Origin: Acidobacteriota bacterium
GTDB lineage: Bacteria > Acidobacteriota > Thermoanaerobaculia > Thermoanaerobaculales > Sulfomarinibacteraceae
Assembly: GCA_013152895.1 (NCBI GenBank)
Contig: JAADFN010000102.1
Location: 19,637-65,520, forward strand
Direction: 5' to 3'
DNA: 45,884 bases
Positions within the stretch are counted from its first letter, which is position 1, and every line of letters begins with the position of its first letter. Made by a program: the position numbers and the translations under genes. Below are positions 1 to 7,862 of this stretch, piece after piece. Under the pieces are notes generated by a model. That model had not been told where the DNA came from, made no database searches, and worked only from the letters and a program-made list of their open reading frames with translations.

Positions 1-108
1 CGGCACGACCGTTTTCGGCTGCACGCCGACCTGGAGAAGATCGGGCCGTTGCTCGTGCTGCCACTCGGCCCCGAACCGTTCACGGATGTCATCAAGAATG
101 CTCGTCAT
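1..108 (-). CDS. NuoC-like (MbxK/MbsK-like) subunit, N-terminal fragment running off the window edge
   Basis: Reverse-strand ATG at 108 reads MTSILDDIRERFGAEWQHEQRPDLLQVGVQPKTVVP; placed directly after the NuoB-like gene, as expected for NuoC. Confidence 0.55.
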   Translation of the reverse strand, partial: MTSILDDIRERFGAEWQHEQRPDLLQVGVQPKTVVP

Positions 109-114
109 CGTGGC

Positions 115-765
115 CTACCAGTTGTAATCGGGCATGTTCCAGTCGTTGATAACCTTCTTCTGGTTTTCCTTGTACCAGTCGAAGTTCTCGAGATAGTGAT
201 TCCAGCCGTTCGCCTCGCCCCGCTTGATCATCGCCATCAACTCGCCGAACCCGGCCAGCAACGCCTCCGGCCTCGGCATGCACCCCGCGATGTAGATATC
301 GACCGGCAGGTACAGATCGAGGCGGTTGATCGTGTTGTACGAGTCCCAGTACATGCCGCCATTGATCGTGCACGAGCCCAGGCCGACGACCCACTTGGGG
401 CTCGGCATCTGCTCGTAGGCGCGGATCACGCGCTTGAGCGACTTGACAGCGAGGTATCCCGAAATGATGAGCACGTTGGATTGCCGCGCCGTCGGCCGCA
501 TCGCCATGCCGAAGCGCTCGAAGTCGAAGCGCGCCGTCGTCAGCGGGCGCAGCTCGATGCCGCCGCACCCGGTCCCGTACGCCATCACCCACAACGAGTT
601 GGCGCGAAACCAGTTCTTGATCTTCGCCAGCGATTCCCGCATCGGGAGGGGCTGCTGACGTCTCGTCTCGCCGAGGAAATACCCGCGGCCCAAGGGCGCA
701 TGGGGTTCGGCGCCCCTGGGAGGCTCGACGAGAACCGGCAACGTGGACTGGGGTTTCGTATCCAT
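115..765 (-). CDS. NuoB-like small subunit of MBX/MBS-type complex
   Basis: 216 aa with YGTGCGGIEL, GSCTINGGMYWDSYN and YIAGCMPRPEALL, matching NuoB cluster-binding segments (tandem CC replaced by CG). Confidence 0.9.
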   Translation of the reverse strand: MDTKPQSTLPVLVEPPRGAEPHAPLGRGYFLGETRRQQPLPMRESLAKIKNWFRANSLWVMAYGTGCGGIELRPLTTARFDFERFGMAMRPTARQSNVLIISGYLAVKSLKRVIRAYEQMPSPKWVVGLGSCTINGGMYWDSYNTINRLDLYLPVDIYIAGCMPRPEALLAGFGELMAMIKRGEANGWNHYLENFDWYKENQKKVINDWNMPDYNW

Positions 766-774
766 GGATGCCTC

Positions 775-1686
775 CTACCGGATCAACACCAGGAGCACGC
801 CGGCGATCCCGGCGACCGTGGGCCATCCCAGGAAAAAGCGGACCGCCTGCTCCGTCCTGAACCGGGGAAAGACCGCGCCGACGAAGACCGACCAGAAGTA
901 GATGATGAACGTCTTGACGAACGCTTCGAGGATGCTGTGGGCACCGCCGAGGAACAGGTCCATGTACAGGACGATCTTGGCGACCGCCAGGATCGCCCGG
1001 CCGCTCATCATCAACGAGAGGAAAACCGAGTTGTACTCCGTCGGGGGGCCAACGGGAATCTCCTGCGGCGCGCCAACGATGTTGAACGGCGCGTACATGT
1101 TCATGCCAAGAAACGCGATGAACGCCGCGATCGCTGCCAGGGGGTTCGTCAGGATATTCCAGTGAAGAATCCCGCCCTGCTGCACCATGATGATGTCGTG
1201 GATCGAGAACGAGTGCACCTCGGCCGCCATGGCCACCATCGCCAGGGCGAAGGGAAGCTCGTAGGCCGTCATCTGCGACAGGCCGCGGGAGATCCCGATC
1301 GGCGAGTGCGGGTGCCCGGAGTCCGCGGCGCCGAGGGCCATCCCGAGCGATCCGAAGAAGATGAAGTACATGACGAGCAGCAGGTCCCCGTCAAAGGAGA
1401 AGTTCGACAGGGCCGGCACCCCGATGACGACCGGAACGAGGAGGTACAGCCCGATCCCCCCTCCGGCCCGGAAGATCGGGGCGAGGTAGAACATCCAGCC
1501 GTGGCGGGTCGCCGTGCGCTGAAAGATGACCTTCCCGAGGTCGATGAACTGCTGCCACACCGGAGGCCCGATGCGGCCCTGGATCCGGGCCATCACCTTG
1601 CGGATGATGCCCGCGATCACGAGCCCGTAGGCGATGGCCACGAGAACGCCCACCAGGGACCAGGCGATTTTGACACCCAACGGCAT
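775..1686 (-). CDS. NuoH-like membrane subunit (MbxM/MbsM-like)
   Basis: IQGRIGPPVWQQFIDLGKVIFQR, GISRGLSQMTAYELPFAL and GAPQEIPVGPPTEYNS are NuoH/MbhM hallmarks; start taken at MPLGVKIAW. Confidence 0.92.
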   Translation of the reverse strand: MPLGVKIAWSLVGVLVAIAYGLVIAGIIRKVMARIQGRIGPPVWQQFIDLGKVIFQRTATRHGWMFYLAPIFRAGGGIGLYLLVPVVIGVPALSNFSFDGDLLLVMYFIFFGSLGMALGAADSGHPHSPIGISRGLSQMTAYELPFALAMVAMAAEVHSFSIHDIIMVQQGGILHWNILTNPLAAIAAFIAFLGMNMYAPFNIVGAPQEIPVGPPTEYNSVFLSLMMSGRAILAVAKIVLYMDLFLGGAHSILEAFVKTFIIYFWSVFVGAVFPRFRTEQAVRFFLGWPTVAGIAGVLLVLIR

Positions 1687-1696
1687 GAGTCCCTCC

Positions 1697-4600
1697 CTAC
1701 CGTGCCAGCCCGAAGGCCGCAAGCACGAGAATAAAGAGCACCGAGTAGAGCACGTAGGTCTGCGCGTTCCCCGTGTAGAAGCGCCGCCCCGCGTCCGCGA
1801 TTCCCTCCACGACGTCGACGACTCCGTTCCAGAATGCCGTCACCCGTGCCTTGAGTAGGGGGGCGAACGCCTTCTCGTAGGGCCGGTAGAACGCCCAGGC
1901 GTACTGCACCTCCTCCGGCGAGGGCGGAAGCTCCCCCGAATAGACGATATCGAGCTGGTTGACCTTCGTCGGTTTCGCCCCGGCGGTGACGAGGATGACC
2001 AGGAGCACGACGACGAGGACGACGACCATCGCCATCATTGCAGCGGCGTTGAAGTACCCGAAGCTCGTGGTCATCGTCGTCGCGCTGGCGAACCGGACGC
2101 CCGGCACGCCGAAGACGCCCGTCACGAGATGCTGCAGGGGCTCGACCAGGACCCGAGGCCGGACCGAGAGGACGAGGATCGGCACGATCATGAGTAGCTC
2201 GGCCAAGAGCAGCGGCCACGGCGCTTCGCGCACCTGGCGATGTTCGTCCTTGAGCTGGCCAAGGAAGATCGAGTGGATCAGCCGGAAGCAGTAGAGGAAA
2301 GCGATCACCGACGCGAACATCATGAACGCCGTCAGGAAGAGCCAGCCCTTGTCCATCAACGCCTCGTACAGGAGCCACTTGCCGGCAAACCCGGAGAGCG
2401 GTGGCACACCCGCGAGGGCGATGATCCCGATCAACACCGCGATGAACGAGGCGGGCATCCGCCTGATCAACCCCCCGACATCGGCGAAGGTGCGCACGCC
2501 CGTCCGGTAGATGACGCCGGCGACGGCCAGGAAGAGCAACCCCTTGAACAGGAAGTGGTTGACCGCGTAATAAAGGGCGGCGGTCCAGCCCAGCGGCGTC
2601 ATCAGCGCCATGGCCAGGACGACGTAGCCAACCTGCCCGACCGACGAGTAGGCCAGCAGCTTCTTCATGTCCTCCTGGAACACGGCCAGAAGGGTCATGC
2701 CGAAGGCCGTCAGCCCTCCGAGCCACCCCAGCAGGTGCGCCGCGCTGAGCGAGCCGGCTGCCGTGGCAAGGGTGGGAACCGCGATCCGGGCCACGACCGC
2801 CGCGAGCCCGAAGATCGGCAGCTTCGAGATCACGCCGGAGAGAAACGGCGTAAAGAGATCCGGGGATTCCGAGTACGCATGTGCACGCCCCAGGAGGCGA
2901 CCTTGACGGCGAAGCCGGCCGCCAGCAACCCCCATGCCGCCAGTGCGAGCCCACCGGTGAGCGTGGGCAGCGCGTCGAGCGACTGGACGCCGACGCTCTC
3001 GGCCACCATCATGCCGCCCAGCACCAGGAGGCCGGCCGCGGCGGCAAACAGCATGTAGAGGTAGCCGGCCTTGGGACCGCGGCGGCCCTGGCTGACGAGC
3101 AGGTAGCTCGACCACGTCATCAGCTCCCAGCCTGCGAAGAAGCCGAGCAACGATCCGGCGAAAAGAATGCCGACGATCGAGCCCACCAGGATCAGGAACA
3201 GTCCCCAGAAGCTCCCGCGCTCGGCCGGAATACCGAGCCCGGCGACCGAGATCACGAACGCACCGAAGAGCACCATCACGAGGAAGAACCCGCGAATGTT
3301 CCAGAGTGGGCACGCCTGCCCGCCGGCGAATACCGCCCATCCCGCCCAGGCGACAGCCGCGAGCGTCAGTGCCGCCTTGAAGCGTTCGGGCAATGCCCGT
3401 ACGAAGAGCAGCACGAAGCCAACCACGCCGAGGAAAATCGACGGCGCCCTGAATCCGCCCCACACGCCCATCAGCACCCGGAAGCCCAGTGCGATCGCCA
3501 GGCCGGCGTAAAGCAGGGTTCCGGCGACTTCGCTCAGGGCGACACCCGCGGCGCCGCGCGTGACCGATCCTGACGGTGTCAGAACCTCCTTGAGCCAACC
3601 GAAGTAGTACACGAACTCGAAGAGCGAGCCGGCCAGGAGCAGGCCGACCCACCATCCGTGGCCGTGCTGCGCCAGGCCGACGAGCGCCTGCCACTTGCCC
3701 CAGAAGCCCGGGAACGGAGGCAGGCCCGTCATCGCCAGCACGAAGGCGACGAGCGCGACCTTGAGAGCGAGGGAATCGTGGAACGCGCCCCGCCAGTCCG
3801 TGATCTCCTCTCCGCCGTGTGTCCCGGCCAGCCAGAGCAGCCCGGCCTTGGCAAAGGTGTGGTTGAGCAGCAACAGTGCGATCGCCGTCAGCGCGATTTC
3901 GCCCGACTTGACGAACGGTACCAGGAAGACGAGCAGCCCGATCTGGGCCGACGACGAGTAGCCCAGCATCCGCCGGACCCTCTTCTGGCGGATCGCCAGC
4001 ACGTTGCACACGAGGAACGTCGTCATTCCCACCGACGCGAACATCGCCGCCCACGCCGGCCCCGCGTAGAGCGCCGAGATCTTCCAGAAGACGAAGAAGA
4101 GCGCGTTGACCGTCGTCCCGACGATCAGCGCCATCACGCCCGGCTCCACCCCGTCGTACAGGTCGATCGCCGGCCCGTTGAGCGGGAACAGCTTGAGCTC
4201 CGACATCAAACCAACCATGAGAAGCAGAAGAACGGTCCCCGTCCCGGCCACCGCCGTCATGGGCAGCTTGTGAACCATGTCGTCCAGGTTCAACGTTCCC
4301 GTGATCTTGTACAGGAAGGCAACGCCGATCAGCACGAAGGTGGACGCCGCGGAGCCGAGCGCGATGTACTTGAACCCGGCTTCCAGGCCGGAGCGTTCCT
4401 TCCCGAAGACCACGATCGAGTAGGTCCCGATGCCACTGATCTCCAGGAACACGAACGTGTTGAAGACGTCGCGGGTCATGATCAGGCCGATCGCGCCGGT
4501 GACCAGGAGGAGCTGGATGACCAGGCCCCTGAGGCTTCCAACCTCCTCGTGATGGGCCAGGTACAGCGCCGACCCGATGCCCGTCAGGGCCGCCAGACCG

Positions 4601-4848
4601 ACAAGCGCCGCCTCCATCGGCCCCAACCGGAGGTTGATGCCGATCGGGGGCGCCCAGCCGCCGGTCATGAGAGTGACCGCGGCGGCGCCATGCTGGAACC
4701 TGGTCAGCCACTCGCCCGCAACGAAGAGCTCGAAGGCGAGCGTCAGCAGGTGCACCGCGCGGGTGGTGCGCCGCCCGAGCATGTCCACCAGGGGAAGGAG
4801 GAACGCGACCGCCAGCGGAACGGCAATGAGCAGAATCGGGTTTACCAC
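1697..4848 (-). pseudogene. Two tandem Mrp/NuoL-type proton-conducting antiporter modules (MbxH-MbxH'-like) read without a stop between them; second module frameshifted near 2875-2887
   Basis: Frame 1 (GTG 4848 to stop 2830) encodes one full antiporter module plus the start of a second (FFAGWELMTWSSYLLV...AAGFAVKVASWGVHM). The next frame continues with AHAYSESPDLFTPFLSGVISKLPIFGLAA...LARstop at 1697. Could be a sequencing or assembly error. Confidence 0.8.
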
Positions 4849-5222
4849 TTCATCCTCCCGAACTGACGAACATCGAGGGTCTTTCCCGTCGCGTAGAGGC
4901 GTACGACGTATGCGAGCATGAGCGCGGTGACGCCAACACCGATGACGATTGCGGTCAGCACCAGGGCCTGTGGCACCGGGTCGACGAACCGCGCGGTGTT
5001 GACGAGCAACGTTGCACGATTCGCAAGCATGTCCGGGTTGTTGACGATCGGCGCCGTCCTCCCCGGGAAGTAACCCAGGGCGACGATCAGCAAATTGGTC
5101 CCGCTGTCGATCAGGGAGAACCCGATGACGATCTTCAAGATGTTCCGTTTGACAAGGACGGTGGCAAACCCGATTAGGATGACGATCAGCCCCGTGGCGA
5201 CGTACAGCTCGTTGCCCGCCAT
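4842..5222 (-). CDS. MnhC/MrpC-like (NuoK-like) subunit
   Basis: 127 aa; GLIVILIGFATVLVKRNILKIVIGFSLIDSGTNLLIV...DPVPQALVLTAIVIGVGVTALML. Confidence 0.92.
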   Translation of the reverse strand: MAGNELYVATGLIVILIGFATVLVKRNILKIVIGFSLIDSGTNLLIVALGYFPGRTAPIVNNPDMLANRATLLVNTARFVDPVPQALVLTAIVIGVGVTALMLAYVVRLYATGKTLDVRQFGRMKW

Positions 5223-5224
5223 GA

Positions 5225-5926
5225 TCAGTTGCCCTCCCCGTCCCCCGCGGCATGAACCATCACGTCCAGCAACACGGAAAGCTCGGACCCGACCTTGAGA
5301 CCGATCAGGATGTAGATGATCGGGATGATGCCCGCTGACACCACCCGGTTCCACTGTCCAAGCGGAAGGACCCCCTTGTTCGCGAGAAACGAGCCGGTGA
5401 CGATCAAACCTGCCAGGCCCGCCAGCACGAACCCCAGGCCGGAGAGCGATTCAATCCAGCTCAGCGACCCGTGAGGGAGGGACCGGTCCCGGTCCGCGAG
5501 CAGCAGCAGCAAGACCCCCGAGGCGATGACCGCGCCCCCCTGGAACCCTCCGCCGGGCGTCAGGTGGCCGTGCACGAAGATGTAGGCGCCGAAAACAACG
5601 ATCGGCGCAAACAACGCGCGGGCGCCCGTCTGTACGATCTCGCTCGCGGGTACGGGCTCGGTCACCTCGAGGCCGGAACGCCGCCGGAGCACGAACGCCG
5701 CTCCGCTGACGGAAAGAAACAGCACGGTGACCTCGCCCAACGTGTCGAAGCCACGATAGTTGACGACGATCGACGTCACGAGGTTGGACCCGCCGTTATC
5801 CTTGAGGCCATCGGCCACGTAATGGTGCGTCACGGGGCCCAGAGCCGTGGGCATCGCGATCGGGACCAGTTGCCACAGGACGAAGCCCACCGTCACGATG
5901 GCGATCATGGAGATGATCTGCTTCAT
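5225..5926 (-). CDS. MbhE-MnhB fusion-type subunit
   Basis: 234 aa; MbhE-like N-terminus (VNYRGFDTLGEVTVLF) followed by MnhB domain (HGHLTPGGGFQGGAVIASG). Confidence 0.88.
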   Translation of the reverse strand: MKQIISMIAIVTVGFVLWQLVPIAMPTALGPVTHHYVADGLKDNGGSNLVTSIVVNYRGFDTLGEVTVLFLSVSGAAFVLRRRSGLEVTEPVPASEIVQTGARALFAPIVVFGAYIFVHGHLTPGGGFQGGAVIASGVLLLLLADRDRSLPHGSLSWIESLSGLGFVLAGLAGLIVTGSFLANKGVLPLGQWNRVVSAGIIPIIYILIGLKVGSELSVLLDVMVHAAGDGEGN

Positions 5927-6189
5927 TGATCTTTTCCTTCCACCTCTTCCGTCCGCCGCACGGCGATCAGGAAGATGACCGTTGAAAGCCCGGCGCCGAT
6001 CGCCGCCTCGGTCATCGCCACGTCCGGCGCTGCCAGCCTGAGGAACAGGAACGAAATCGCCAGGCTGACGACCCCGGCGAACACCGTCGCCGCCAGGAGG
6101 TTCCTGTGGACCGCCGCGCCGACGGCCGAGATAATGACCACGAGACATACGAGAAGGTCGACCAGGTTGAGCCAGGTGACGATGTTCAT
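5923..6189 (-). CDS. MbhD/DUF4040-like (MrpA C-terminal-like) subunit
   Basis: 89 aa; RNLLAATVFAGVVSLAISFLFLRLAAPDVAMTEAAIGAGLSTVIFLIAV. Confidence 0.88.
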   Translation of the reverse strand: MNIVTWLNLVDLLVCLVVIISAVGAAVHRNLLAATVFAGVVSLAISFLFLRLAAPDVAMTEAAIGAGLSTVIFLIAVRRTEEVEGKDQ

Positions 6190-6530
6190 ACCTCGACCTC
6201 CTTCACAACCGGCTTCTTGTCCTTGAGCGTGTCCTTGACGGTCAGCGGGGTCATCGGGACCCCCACCCGGTGAGCGGCCCGCGCCAGCGCGTGCGACGAG
6301 ATCGGGTTCGTGAACAGGACGAAGAATGCGATCAGCAAGAGCTTCGGCAGCCACGCAGGATGCATGATGCCGAGCCCGATCATCGTCAACACGTTGCCCA
6401 GCGTCGTCGCCTTGGTACCCGTCTGCATCCGGTTGTACAGGTCCGGCATGCGAACGATCCCGAGGGCGCCCAGGAAGAGAAAGAGGGCGCCGATCAATAC
6501 AAGGACAGCCCCGATGATGTTGTGAATCAT
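6186..6530 (-). CDS. MnhG/MrpG-like subunit
   Basis: GALFLFLGALGIVRMPDLYNRMQTGTKATTLG is typical of MnhG. Confidence 0.92.
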   Translation of the reverse strand: MIHNIIGAVLVLIGALFLFLGALGIVRMPDLYNRMQTGTKATTLGNVLTMIGLGIMHPAWLPKLLLIAFFVLFTNPISSHALARAAHRVGVPMTPLTVKDTLKDKKPVVKEVEV

Positions 6531-6531
6531 G

Positions 6532-6792
6532 TCACACCCCCCGGTCGGCGTAGCGCGCAAGCGCCGTCACGCCGAGGAAGGAGAGAACGCCGTAGACGAG
6601 CGCCACATCGAGGTAGATCGCGCGGCCGGCATACAGGGCGTAGGCGGCCATCATCGGCATCGTGATCAAGGTCAGGACGTCAAGAGCCACGGCGCGGCTC
6701 GCGGCCCGCGGGCCCTTGACAAGGCGAACGACGGCCAGCAGCGTGCCGGCGGCGCCAATGGCCAGGGCGAGCTCGAGGAGTAGGTTAGCCAA
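6532..6792 (-). CDS. MnhF/MrpF-like subunit
   Basis: 86 aa; VRLVKGPRAASRAVALDVLTLITMPMMAAYALYAGRAIYLDVALVYGVLSFLG. Confidence 0.9.
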   Translation of the reverse strand: MANLLLELALAIGAAGTLLAVVRLVKGPRAASRAVALDVLTLITMPMMAAYALYAGRAIYLDVALVYGVLSFLGVTALARYADRGV

Positions 6793-7285
6793 AGATCACC
6801 TCCAGGTACTTTTCAAAACCCTCGACGATTTCACGGGTGGCGCCCTCGATATCCTCATGCCGGACATCGATCCAGTGGATACACAGCTCATCGCCGCAGA
6901 TATCAACGGTCAACGTTCCCGGCGTCAACGTGATGGAATTGGCAAGCGCGAGCCGCCCCATGGGCGTTGTGAGCTTCGTCTTCACCGTGACGATACCCGG
7001 ACGGATCGGCAGCTTGGGATCGATGACCCTTCGGGCCACGTCGAAATTGGACATGATGATCGCCCAGGCCATGTAGGGGATGTACGCGAGCGCGTACGCC
7101 AGGCGGCGGGGCTGGAAGATCTTCAGGCTGGCCGGGCCGAACGGCTCGCCGCCGGCAAGCAATGCAACCAGGACGGCGACAACGGCGCCGGCCGCCAGCT
7201 CCTCCGGGTCGGTGCTCCCCGTCAGGGCGATCCATAACAGCCAGAGCGGTCCAATAGCGATCAGAATCGAGGGAAGACGCTGCAT
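6785..7285 (-). CDS. MnhE/MrpE-like subunit
   Basis: 166 aa; NSITLTPGTLTVDICGDELCIHWIDV is the MnhE signature. Confidence 0.92.
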   Translation of the reverse strand: MQRLPSILIAIGPLWLLWIALTGSTDPEELAAGAVVAVLVALLAGGEPFGPASLKIFQPRRLAYALAYIPYMAWAIIMSNFDVARRVIDPKLPIRPGIVTVKTKLTTPMGRLALANSITLTPGTLTVDICGDELCIHWIDVRHEDIEGATREIVEGFEKYLEVIFG

Positions 7286-7297
7286 GGGGGATTCTCC

Positions 7298-7645
7298 TCA
7301 GCCGAGTTGATGGGTCCATCCATCCGGATGCTGTGCCACCGACATCAAGAAATCCAGGACTTCGAGGGTCACTGGATTGTCGATCTCGTAGTAGACGCGG
7401 GCGCCCACCCGCCGCCGTCTCACGAAGTCCGCTTCGTGAAGGATCTTCAGTTGCTGCGAAACGTTCGATTGCCTGTCGCCGGTCGCTTCGACCAGCTCAT
7501 GCACGCACGCCGGGCCCTCTGCAAGGCGGCATAAGAGCTTGAGCCTCAAGCGGTTGGCAAACACGGCAACAAAATCACGAACCTCACCACAATCTCCATC
7601 GTGGAGCGTGGGATCGGCAACGGAAACGTGGCTCAACCACTCCAT
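7298..7645 (-). CDS. ArsR-family transcriptional regulator
   Basis: Winged-helix: RLKLLCRLAEGPACVHELVEATGDRQSNVSQQLKILHEADFVRRRRVGARVYYEI. A TTG start at 7651 is also possible. Confidence 0.9.
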   Translation of the reverse strand: MEWLSHVSVADPTLHDGDCGEVRDFVAVFANRLRLKLLCRLAEGPACVHELVEATGDRQSNVSQQLKILHEADFVRRRRVGARVYYEIDNPVTLEVLDFLMSVAQHPDGWTHQLG

Positions 7646-7654
7646 TACCAAATG

Positions 7655-7697
7655 AGAATATACTTGTGAAGAGTTTCACGCAACCCCCCTTCACAAG
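7655..7697 (-). promoter_or_regulatory. Putative promoter/operator of the arsR-mbx operon
   Basis: CTTGTGAA (7663-7670) pairs with TTCACAAG (7690-7697); nested GTGAA-GAGT-TTCAC at 7666-7679; TATATT/TATTCT on the minus strand at 7655-7662. Confidence 0.6.
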
Positions 7698-7862
7698 AAT
7701 TTTTCCTCTCTCATCTTAACGTTCTGATCCTCTGGAACTTCGCTGGGACGCACCGTGGCTGGAAGGGACCCGGACATCAACAAAGACGCTCAATGCATCC
7801 CGTCGCGGCCATTCCCCTTCATCGGCACGTTCGCTCCAGGCCGCCAAACGTGCTTTGGCTGA

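Noticed and set aside
49-1734. 561-aa plus-strand ORF antisense to the NuoB/NuoH genes
   Set aside because: Arg/Asp/His/Pro-rich low-complexity translation typical of antisense frames in GC-rich DNA; the opposite strand has clear conserved families.
1617-2954. 445-aa minus-strand ORF overlapping the antiporter
   Set aside because: Arg/Gly-rich out-of-frame translation; the real antiporter sequence is in the 1697 frame.
3658-4866. 402-aa plus-strand ORF
   Set aside because: Antisense shadow of the first antiporter module.
1-7285. Interpretation as a plain Na+/H+ Mrp antiporter operon
   Set aside because: Presence of NuoH-, NuoB- and NuoC-like genes in the same operon indicates a redox complex rather than a stand-alone antiporter.
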